From: JAYUDN01 sp043739785
Lineage (GTDB): Bacteria; Patescibacteriota; Gracilibacteria; BD1-5; UBA2023
Length of the DNA: 8,035 nucleotides
Reading direction: 5' to 3'
Assembly: GCA_043739785.1 (NCBI GenBank)
Contig: JAYUDN010000036.1
Coordinates: 1 to 8,035 of the forward strand
In this document: positions 1 through 5,204 of the stretch, piece after piece
Layout of the letters: every line of letters begins with the position of its first letter
How positions within the stretch are numbered: the stretch's first letter is position 1
Notes under the pieces: generated by a model
Database searches by the model: none
Seen by the model: only the letters and a program-made list of their open reading frames with translations
What the model was told of the DNA's origin: nothing
Made by a program: the position numbers and the translations under genes

Positions 1-97
1 TCTTGTTTCAGATTCGGGATTTTTTTCGATAGAGGTTTTTCGTCTCCATAGAGCCAGTATATGAGGTAAGGAATTACCGTCAACTGGGGAAGACCCT
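1..97. repeat. Left copy of 97-bp terminal inverted repeat
   Basis: Positions 1-97 are the exact reverse complement of 7938-8034; the match breaks at position 98 (A here, T expected). The outer limit of the repeat is unknown because it reaches the window edge. Read inward it is open in frame 2 (with UGA as Gly at 62-64) and gives a peptide containing ELPSTGEDP, shared with the right copy. The other strand is also open in one frame, so coding direction is not proven. Confidence 0.97.
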
Positions 98-799
98 ATT
101 TTAATACGTATGCCAGGATACACCGGACCGTTGAACATAGTAGAACAAAATATTGTCTTGAAAAAGGCATTTTGGAAATTTTGAGTTTTCGGACTAGGAA
201 TGTGCGTAATATTTTTTATTTGAGGAATTTTTGTTAATCTTATCGAATTTTTTTTAGGATCAATTCCTGTTCTCACTTATTATTCTGATTTTGTTTTTAA
301 GGAGGGGGGCTCATTACTTTGAATAGGCAGCTTGTTCTTCATAGTTTGTTTTATGATTTTGTTTTATCTTCAGATTATCTGAGATAGATATATTTATAGA
401 TTTCAGAAGCAAGTGGACAATTTTTCAGCATTAAAATACAGTTCACCTAGTATTTCTACTATACTTGATCAGACAAACACGATAAAAAATATGTTTTCCA
501 GGTATGTCTTTTTGAAAAATATATTAGAAATATGTATTACTGAAGAAAACTTTCTTCAGCTTTCTGATTTTTTCAAAAATCAATTAGACTATATGGTATC
601 TTCTTTACTCAGTCTAAAATCAGAGCTCAGTTCCATCCTTTTTGAAGAACAAAAATCCCTAGAATCAACAAAAGGTGAAGTCGAGAAAAATATCCAATGA
701 ACCACTGAATTGAACCAAGTTTCAGAACTCCAAAAGGCTCGACTGGATCGACAGATTGAGCAATTCGAGGAGTTACGGAGAGTGCTCATAAAACTATAA
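2..799 (+). CDS. Membrane gene 1: two-TM protein with conserved C-terminal coiled tail, 5' end open
   Basis: The frame is open from the left edge to TAA 797-799 if UGA is Gly (codons at 62, 182, 221, 320, 380 and 698), giving 265 residues. Two hydrophobic segments are visible, at about residues 60-82 (GVFGLGMCVIFFIGGIF) and 104-126 (LLGIGSLFFIVCFMILFY). A hydrophilic, helix-rich part follows, then the tail LDRQIEQFEELRRVLIKL shared with the genes ending at 1501 and 2631. The true start is uncertain. ATG at 110 would place the first membrane segment about 20 residues from the N-terminus, as in the two paralogs, and would leave the edge repeat outside the gene. The alternative is a longer protein entering from beyond the window. 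A standard-code reading gives only a fragment from GTG 413. No known function is recognised; a membrane-anchored coiled-coil protein is inferred. Confidence 0.75.
746..774 (+). repeat. Conserved 3'-end repeat, copy 1 (gene 1)
   Basis: Core of the segment shared by the 3' ends of genes 1, 2 and 4 (copies at 746-774, 1448-1476, 2578-2606). It encodes the DRQIEQFEEL part of the tail. Between genes 1 and 2 the similarity extends over about 100 bp (roughly 692-790 against 1394-1492) with only scattered differences, mostly synonymous. Confidence 0.9.
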
Positions 800-811
800 A
801 CTATAAATAAA

Positions 812-1501
812 GTGAATAATATTTACTACTCACAACTCGTCTCGGTTCTTTATGAGCTCAATGCAGATGCACAAAGGAAAGAAAAATGACTTTACTTTTT
901 TTTATGAATAGGAGGATTTTTTCTCATCTCTCTTTTTGTATACCTCGCCTTAATCTTTATAAAAGTACTAAACCAAAGTGGTAGTATCGTACTCCAAAAT
1001 ACAGTTTTTATCTTTATATCTTTTGTTGTTCCTATTTGCCTTATCTGGCTCGTGCTTTATAGGATAAACTTTCAAAGAAGAAGGTTAGAAAAGTTTCTCT
1101 GAGAAGCAGTCACTCTTTTTATGATGTATCAAGAAGAGTTGAATGATATACAAAATATTACTCAGATTTTGGTGAGTGTAGAAAAAATTCACTCTACACT
1201 TCAAGAAATACTTATATTATCAGGCAAACTTACAAAAAAATATCCAAAAGTAATAGTAATGATACATACGTTTACTCAAGATATTGGAAATACTGTTCTT
1301 AAAACTTTACTAAATCTTTGATTTGATCTCCAGATTCGACTTACAGAACAACAAAAAAATCTAGAGTGAGCAAAGTCCGAGATCGAAGCAAATATTCAAT
1401 GAACCACTGAGCTGAACCAAGTTTCTGAACTTCAGAAAGCTCGTCTCGATCGACAGATTGAGCAATTTGAGGAGTTACGGCGAGTGCTCGTGAAGGTGTA
1501 G
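812..1501 (+). CDS. Membrane gene 2: paralog of gene 1, two TM segments plus coiled tail
   Basis: GTG 812 starts 12 nt after the gene 1 stop; the frame runs to TAG 1499-1501 (229 aa) through six UGA-Gly codons (887, 905, 1100, 1319, 1367, 1400). Hydrophobic segments lie at about residues 27-50 (LYFFLGIGGFFLISLFVY) and 65-83 (VFIFISFVVPICLIWLVLY), followed by basic INFQRRRLEK, which suggests a cytoplasmic C-terminal part by the positive-inside rule. The rest is polar and helix-prone. The last ~45 residues, from EQQKNLEGAKSEIEANIQGT to LDRQIEQFEELRRVLVKV, match gene 1 almost residue for residue. The LGIGxxFF stretch of the first segment also matches the second hydrophobic segment of gene 1. No Shine-Dalgarno is seen; the spacing suggests co-transcription with gene 1. 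Function unknown. Confidence 0.82.
1448..1476 (+). repeat. Conserved 3'-end repeat, copy 2 (gene 2)
   Basis: Same segment as 746-774 with one C/T difference in the core. It sits at exactly the same distance from the stop codon as in genes 1 and 4. Confidence 0.9.
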
Positions 1502-1504
1502 ATT

Positions 1505-2086
1505 TTGGAAACTTCAACCGTCGAAACCAATAAATACAATATTTACTTTAACTCCCTATTTATCAACACTACAATGCATAAAGCCGATAGTTATCTACCA
1601 TATTTTATACCCGCATTTATTTTATGTATTGCAGCCATATCTCATAATGAAATCGGAGGGGTTCCAATTCAATTTTTATATGTAGGTTGTTTTATTTCTA
1701 TCTTATTCTGAATATTGCTTGTGATAAGAAAAAAGAGAGCGTTTCAGATAATCGAGCTCCTTATCAGAAATAAGTGCTTCACAGTAGCTACTATCATTGA
1801 TAGAGATATATACTATTATGGCGGAAATGAAAGCGATTACATAAGGTATATTTATACATGTGAAGATAGCTTGTCGAAAAAAATTTGGAAAAGCCAATAC
1901 GCTGATGAGGAATATCCTATTTGAGCAAAAGTGAAAGTCTACCATAACGCGAATATACAAAAAAAATATACTGGGTTGATTTTAGTAGTTTGGAAATGAT
2001 CAAAGAAAATAAGCAAAACAATGAATGAAAAAATACTACACCAGGGAGGTCATTATCATCTTACTACACTACTTACTCGACTATAA
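1505..2086 (+). CDS. Small membrane protein with soluble C-terminal domain, DUF3592-like at best
   Basis: TTG 1505 lies 3 nt after the gene 2 stop; ATG 1573 is an alternative start. The frame ends at TAA 2084-2086 (193 aa) with UGA-Gly at 1709, 1922 and 1997. Two hydrophobic segments (about residues 33-48, YFIPAFILCIAAI, and 56-74, FLYVGCFISILFGILLVI) precede a basic RKKR and a soluble region. That region has an IYYYGGNESDYIRYIYTC stretch and a later GAKVKVYHNAN motif, recalling the extracytoplasmic domain of DUF3592 proteins (tyrosine-rich strand, then G-x-x-V-x-V-Y-x-N-P); this is a resemblance, not a firm assignment. It lacks the conserved tail of its neighbours, so it is an unrelated gene inside the paralog cluster. 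It overlaps the next gene by 91 nt if both calls are right. Confidence 0.7.
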
Positions 2087-2631
2087 ATGTAATCATCTGG
2101 ATATTTTGCCCAACATGAATCATGTATCTTCTCGATCAGAGTGAACTTGCTATTGTTTATTGAGGATTTTTGACGATAGTCTGACTCGTATGGCATGCGA
2201 GTCATTGGTGACAGACAGAATCTATGGTTATGGAAATCGAGAAATCACTGAAAGTACTCAATACAGAAATACTAACCAATATTTCTGAGATACTGGAGAG
2301 ATCTCTTCAGATACAAAATACATTAGAAAAACTCTATACCATACAAAAATCAGGATTTACGAGGATTATTCATTTCTTTTATCGAGAGAGAGACGTGAAT
2401 GCACTCCTGCTGAGGTATGTGAAAAGCTGTTATAAGGCTCATATGTCAGCAAAAGCCGAACTCCAGACACAAATACTTCAAGAGACATTAGGCATATCTT
2501 GAGCGAAAGAATCTCTTCATGAAATCTCTTGAGCGCCGAGTTACGATGCTGTTATAGAGCTTCAGAAAACCCGCCTCGATCGACAGATTGAACAATTCGA
2601 GGAGTTGCAAAGAGTACTTACGAAGAAGTAA
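1996..2631 (+). CDS. Membrane gene 4: third, divergent member of the coiled-tail family
   Basis: ATG 1996 to TAA 2629-2631, 211 aa, with seven UGA-Gly codons (2026, 2116, 2161, 2182, 2209, 2500, 2530). A polar N-terminus of about 30 residues is followed by hydrophobic segments near residues 31-45 (VIIWIFCPTGIMYLL) and 51-67 (LAIVYGGFLTIVGLVW), then a polar helical region and the family tail ELQKTRLDRQIEQFEELQRV. ATG 1996 is the only ATG, GTG or TTG I see in this frame shortly before the first membrane segment; the next, ATG 2122, lies inside it. The body has diverged from genes 1 and 2, and only the last ~25 residues remain close. The stop is followed within 8 nt by a strong hairpin, making this the last gene of the cluster. 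Function unknown. Confidence 0.76.
2578..2606 (+). repeat. Conserved 3'-end repeat, copy 3 (gene 4)
   Basis: Same 29-bp core as the other two copies with one G/A difference. Similarity fades quickly upstream, unlike between copies 1 and 2, which points to an older duplication or to recent homogenisation of copies 1 and 2. Confidence 0.88.
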
Positions 2632-2638
2632 AAAAATA

Positions 2639-2665
2639 AATACCGTGATTTGATCACGGTATTTT
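2639..2665. terminator. Bidirectional intrinsic terminator between gene 4 and the lipoprotein gene
   Basis: Perfect 11-bp stem AATACCGTGAT / ATCACGGTATT around a TTG loop, preceded by A-rich and followed by T-rich sequence. It lies between the convergent stops at 2631 and 2687, so it can end transcription from both sides. Confidence 0.85.
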
Positions 2666-2686
2666 GTTGTAAATTTTCCTATAAGA

Positions 2687-3064
2687 CTATCGTCCAGGAG
2701 CTGGAGCTGGAGCTGGAGCTGGAGCAGGAGCAACAGAAGATTTTGTATTACTTTTTGCAGCACCTGAAGCTTCCATCATTACTGGTGCAGGAGCTGGAGC
2801 AGGAGCAGGAGCAGGAGCAGGAGCTGGTGCTGTTCCTGTAGCAGAACCTTCCATAACAGGAGCAGGAGCTGGTGCAGGAGCTGGTGCAGGAGCAACCCCA
2901 GAATCTATAGTTGGCATTGGAGGGGTTGTCTCTACAGGCATAGGAGAACCAGTATCAGCTACTGGAGTTGGCATTGGAGTCACTGGACTCGGAGTAACAG
3001 GAGTCGTAGAACTACATGAAGCAAGTATGGTCAGAGCCGCTACCACGGTGATAAGAAGACGCAT
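2687..3064 (-). CDS. Alanine-proline repeat lipoprotein
   Basis: 125 aa from ATG (3064-3062) to TAG (2689-2687). The N-terminus MRLLITVVAALTILASC is a type II (lipoprotein) signal: basic Arg2, hydrophobic core, and lipobox L-A-S-C with the lipidated cysteine at residue 17. The mature part opens with a Thr/Pro/Ser/Met-rich stretch (residues 18-57) and then holds three Ala-Pro runs: residues 58-69 (6 units), 79-94 (8) and 112-123 (6). They are separated by PVMEGSATGT and PVMMEASGAAKSNTKSSV spacers, and the protein ends in GR. No catalytic domain is present. Rigid (AP)n rods are typical of spacers across the cell envelope (compare the proline-rich part of TonB), so a surface or envelope-spanning role is inferred. 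No UGA codon is used. Confidence 0.88.
   Translation of the reverse strand: MRLLITVVAALTILASCSSTTPVTPSPVTPMPTPVADTGSPMPVETTPPMPTIDSGVAPAPAPAPAPAPVMEGSATGTAPAPAPAPAPAPAPAPVMMEASGAAKSNTKSSVAPAPAPAPAPAPGR
2695..2896 (-). repeat. Hexanucleotide repeats coding for (Ala-Pro)n
   Basis: Three arrays of a GGAGCT/GGAGCA hexamer on the + strand (about 2695-2733, 2786-2842, 2859-2896). They encode the Ala-Pro runs. Unit gain or loss by slippage keeps the frame, so length variation between strains is plausible. Confidence 0.85.
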
Positions 3065-3073
3065 AAGAAAAAT

Positions 3074-3079
3074 ATTATA
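3074..3079 (-). promoter_or_regulatory. -10 box of the lipoprotein gene, leaderless mRNA likely
   Basis: The minus strand reads TATAAT here, 9 nt before the ATG. A start about 7 nt downstream of the box would fall within 2-3 nt of the ATG, and no Shine-Dalgarno sequence is present. No good -35 box is seen at 16-18 nt. Confidence 0.5.
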
Positions 3080-3148
3080 AAAGTAAATGCTTCTTTACTA
3101 TAGGAAAAGACGAAATAAAATCAAAAGTTTTTTAGAAAACATAAAAAT

Positions 3149-3179
3149 AAAAAGACCAGAAGCGAGTTCTTGTCTTTTT
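3149..3179. terminator. Terminator downstream of tRNA-Ile
   Basis: On the minus strand, just after the tRNA CCA end, AAAAAGACAAGAA pairs with TTCTGGTCTTTTT (one mismatch) around a short CTCG-type loop and is followed by a T-rich run. It separates the tRNA block from the lipoprotein promoter. Confidence 0.75.
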
Positions 3180-3189
3180 AAAAATCGAG

Positions 3190-3265
3190 TGGTGGGCCCA
3201 CCTGGGATTGAACCAGGGACCAATCGGTTATGAGCCGACTGCTCTAACCACTGAGCTATAGGCCC
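3190..3265 (-). tRNA. tRNA-Ile2 (CAU anticodon)
   Basis: 76 nt including encoded CCA. Acceptor GGGCCTA pairs with TGGGCCC (one U-G), D arm has AGCTCAGTGGTTAGAGC, anticodon stem GTCGG/CCGAT with loop CTCATAA, and T arm CCTGGTTCAATCCCAGG. The anticodon is CAU. The body (GTGGTTAGAGCAG..., CTCATAA, TTGGTC) resembles bacterial tRNA-Ile2, whose C34 is modified to lysidine by TilS to read AUA, more than elongator Met or initiator tRNA. An elongator tRNA-Met cannot be fully excluded. AUA codons are frequent in the genes around it. Confidence 0.85.
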
Positions 3266-3292
3266 GAAATAGATTTTTAGACTATTAGTTTT

Positions 3293-3319
3293 TTAGATTT
3301 TTAGACTATGAAAATCTAA
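3293..3319. other. A/T-rich hairpin in the tRNA spacer
   Basis: TTAGATTTT (3293-3301) pairs perfectly with AAAATCTAA (3311-3319) around a 9-nt loop. It lies between tRNA-Ile and the degenerate tRNA-Ser copy. A 16-nt direct repeat TAGATTTTTAGACTAT occurs at 3270-3285 and 3294-3309. It may be a processing stem or a weak terminator. Confidence 0.5.
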
Positions 3320-3347
3320 TAATCCAACACTCCAATATTCTAACTAA

Positions 3348-3450
3348 TGGCGGTGGATGAGGGATTCGATCGCTCCTACGGCCGCGACCCGCCTCTCTTC
3401 GTCTTCGAAGTGACTCAGGTCACTTCTCGGGACTCAGATTCTCATCCCAC
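3348..3450 (-). pseudogene. Degenerate tRNA-Ser-like copy
   Basis: The 3' end (minus strand) is identical over 22 nt to the tRNA-Ser at 3474-3566, from the T loop TCGAAT through the acceptor strand to GCCA. GAGGCGGGT is also kept. The T stem carries a mismatch (GAGCG against CCCTC). No normal anticodon arm can be drawn, and the 5' acceptor half (GTGGGAT) pairs only with a bulge. An inserted perfect hairpin GAAGTGAC/GTCACTTC lies at 3407-3426. The most likely reading is a decayed duplicate of the neighbouring tRNA-Ser; a structured RNA with tRNA-like 3' end is possible. Confidence 0.55.
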
Positions 3451-3473
3451 ACAAACTTAACTGAAATCTAACA

Positions 3474-3566
3474 TGGCGGTGGATGAGGGATTCGAACCCT
3501 CGCGGCACCTTGCGGCACCCTACAGGTTTAGCAAACCCGCCTCTTCAGCCACTTGAGTAACCCACC
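3474..3566 (-). tRNA. tRNA-Ser (GCU anticodon)
   Basis: 93 nt with encoded CCA. Acceptor GGTGGGT/ATCCACC with discriminator G, anticodon stem CGGGT/ACCTG with loop TTGCTAA (anticodon GCU, reads AGC/AGU), a long variable arm (GGGTGCCGCAAGGTGCCGC) typical of class II tRNAs, and T arm GAGGGTTCGAATCCCTC. It is upstream of tRNA-Ile on the same strand and probably in the same transcript. Confidence 0.93.
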
Positions 3567-3712
3567 AAGAAAAGATAACAGTAGACATTTGACAGTACAC
3601 GGGATGATGTCCATTTTGTATTGTGCACTATAATCTGTGCATTTTGTCCGCTTTGCAGACGAACGCGATTATAGAAAAAAGAGGGGAAAATGCAAATTTA
3701 GAAGAACCTATT

Positions 3713-3740
3713 TTGCTTTTTTAGAAATTCTCTATATAGT
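3713..3740 (+). promoter_or_regulatory. Candidate efp promoter
   Basis: TTGCTT (3713-3718), 16-nt spacer, TATAGT (3735-3740). A start near 3747 would give a leader of about 22 nt without a Shine-Dalgarno sequence. The perfect 12-bp palindrome AGTGGGCCCACT (3738-3749) overlaps the -10 box and start site and could be an operator. Confidence 0.45.
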
Positions 3741-3768
3741 GGGCCCACTATTTTATATTCTATACTTT

Positions 3769-4332
3769 ATGAAAACCGCTCTACAAGCCCGTTCTGGGAC
3801 GGTTCTCCGGGTCGATGGAGAACTTTTTATCGTCGTCAAACATGAGATGAAACGAGGAGGTCGATGAGCAACCAACGTCGCCATGAGACTCAAAAATCTC
3901 ATACAGGGGAATACTTCGGATCGAGTAATGGATAGTGAAGAAAAGCTCGAAGATGTCACCCTGGATCGTTCAAAGGCAGAGTTTCTCTATGAAGCTGGGG
4001 GCACTTATGCATTTATGAATCAAGATTCCTACGAAACGGTTGAGCTCTCTGAGGAAGATATCGGAGATATGCGGTACTATCTTACTGAAGGTCTAATGGT
4101 GGATTTGCAGAGTTTTGAGGGAAGGTTTATCGGGATCACCCTCCCACTCAAGGTTACGCTTCTTGTCACTGAGGCAGAACCGGCTGTGAAGGGAAATACT
4201 GCTGATGGGAAAACGGATAAACTCGTCACTCTTGAGACAGGTCTTGAGATTCGAGTTCCTGGTTTTGTCGAAGAAGGAGAAAAAATCAATCTCAATACAG
4301 AAACTGGAGAATATCTCGAACGTGCCAAATAA
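3769..4332 (+). CDS. efp: Translation elongation factor P
   Basis: 187 aa, the usual EF-P length. EF-P binds between the P and E sites of the ribosome and relieves stalling at polyproline. The N-terminal KOW-like domain (residues 1-63) includes LRVDGELFIVVKHEMKRGG and RLKNL. The central OB domain covers about 65-128 (FMNQDSYETVELSEEDIGD), and the C-terminal OB domain about 130-187 has the family ending LETGLEIRVPGFVEEGEKI and TGEYLERAK. One UGA (3865-3867) encodes Gly33, right after the loop tip. The tip residue aligned to E. coli Lys34 is Arg32, as in EarP-type EF-P. ATG 3769 is chosen because the upstream extension to 3637 does not resemble EF-P. Its presence next to an Ala-Pro-rich lipoprotein gene fits the need to translate proline runs, though not as an operon. 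Confidence 0.96.
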
Positions 4333-4351
4333 GAATTTCTTCTCTTTATAT

Positions 4352-4385
4352 AAAAAAATCCTCAAATGAATTGAGGATTTTTTTT
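4352..4385. terminator. Bidirectional terminator between efp and the pilin gene
   Basis: AAAAAAATCCTCAA pairs with TTGAGGATTTTTTT around a 5-nt loop, with a T run on the efp side and its complement on the pilin side. It sits between the convergent stops at 4332 and 4402. Confidence 0.9.
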
Positions 4386-4401
4386 GTTCATAAGTAGAAA
4401 G

Positions 4402-4920
4402 CTATCTTGCTATAACATAGAAACCAGTATTACTTGATCACATTTTATTAGCAGAAACGTATTTCAAAAAAGTTGATCCAGTAAAGTTTGAAATAATAGC
4501 ACCAGTAAGATTAACATTTCCTTCTATCTCCATGAGGGCCGCAAGAGCAAAAGATGTACCCGTCCCAGTAAGGTTTGAGCCAGTAGTATACGCATAGTAG
4601 CCACTCGCCGTCAATCCTCCAGAACATGGCGGAGTTGTTACATCACTTGGGTCTTTTGGTAGGTTTGCCATATAGGTAGAAAATCAGTTAAGATTCGTAC
4701 AAAGTGGTGCAGAAGCGAGAGGACTCGGATAGGTATTTTTGTCAGTAAAGTAAGTAGTAATCGCAAGAGATAATTGTCATAAAGCCGCAATTCGAGCGGT
4801 ATCACGGGATCGAGCCATATAGCCAGTCATCATTGGGAAGAGAGCCGCAGCAAGGATTCCGATAATAGCAATAACTATCATGAGCTCGACGAGCGTAAAC
4901 CCTCGAATACTTTGTTTCAT
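4402..4920 (-). CDS. Type IV pilin / pseudopilin
   Basis: 172 aa from ATG (4920-4918) to TAG (4404-4402), with UGA-Gly at residues 48, 79 and 161. The short leader MKQSIRG is followed by the class III signal FTLVELMIVIAIIGILAA: prepilin peptidase would cleave after Gly7, leaving Phe1 and the conserved Glu5. A hydrophobic helix (residues 8-28) is followed by an amphipathic continuation (YMARSRDTARIAALGQLSLA) and a globular head. The head shows YPSPL, LPKDPSD, YYAYTTGSN and FALAALME elements common in PulG/PilA-like proteins, plus two cysteines (74, 99) that could form a disulfide. It is a major or minor pilin of a T4P or uptake system. No assembly genes are in the window, so its exact role is open. 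Without the code change it would be cut into three pieces. Confidence 0.93.
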
Positions 4921-5071
4921 AAGTCTTTTATTAAAAATAATAGCTTGATTCTAGGGATTTTTTTCCAAAAGGAAAGATTTTATCGAGAGAGTCACCGATT
5001 TTATATTTACAATAATGAAAATTCATCAATAAGTTTTTTATTATTGTTATTTGCATCACTCACATTGTCTT

Positions 5072-5099
5072 TTGACATTTCCCATTTTTTTCATAGTAT
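5072..5099 (+). promoter_or_regulatory. Candidate infB promoter
   Basis: Perfect -35 TTGACA (5072-5077), 16-nt spacer, -10 TAGTAT (5094-5099). A start near 5106 would give a leader of about 100 nt before ATG 5205. The remainder of the gap 4921-5204 is A/T-rich and holds no gene I can support. Confidence 0.45.
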
Positions 5100-5110
5100 C
5101 TTCATCGTGT

Positions 5111-5126
5111 GAGTCCTTCCGGACTC
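5111..5126 (+). promoter_or_regulatory. Leader hairpin upstream of infB
   Basis: Perfect 6-bp stem GAGTCC/GGACTC with TTCC loop, followed by TCTTTT and, after GAGA, TTTTTC. It would lie at the very 5' end of the transcript from the promoter at 5072-5099. It may stabilise the mRNA or act as a weak attenuator. Confidence 0.4.
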
Positions 5127-5204
5127 TCTTTTGAGATTTTTCAGCCCTTCTTGCTTATGAGAGAAGTTCTGAGATAAGCTCGTATCTATTAGCCAAATTT
5201 CTCG

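Noticed and set aside
70..90. LPSTG in the inward reading of the edge repeats, resembling a sortase LPXTG signal
   Set aside because: No hydrophobic segment and basic tail directly follow it in either copy, as a sorting signal requires. In gene 1 the membrane segment begins about 35 residues later and the protein continues for nearly 200 residues.
3..271. Minus-strand ORF leaving the left edge (GTG near 271, including GPVYPGIRIKIGSSPVDGN)
   Set aside because: Open and protein-like, but it lies opposite the membrane segments of gene 1, which has paralogs in the same cluster. Kept only as a caveat on the orientation of the edge repeat.
301..384. GGAGGGGG at 301-309 as a Shine-Dalgarno for TTG 319
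   Set aside because: That frame stops at TAG after about 21 codons. The motif lies inside gene 1 and is simply Lys-Glu-Gly-Gly coding sequence.
2650..2841. + strand ORF with Glu-Leu/Glu-Gln repeats (ELELELEQEQ)
   Set aside because: Antisense of the Ala-Pro repeats; the minus strand has the signal peptide and lipobox.
3637..3768. N-terminal extension of EF-P from ATG 3637
   Set aside because: It would add 44 residues unlike any EF-P and would place the promoter-like TATAGT and palindrome inside the gene.
4912..5204. + strand ORF between the pilin gene and infB (MFHKSFIKNN...)
   Set aside because: Low-complexity A/T-rich sequence. With UGA as sense it runs on into the infB reading region in another frame. 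No start signal.
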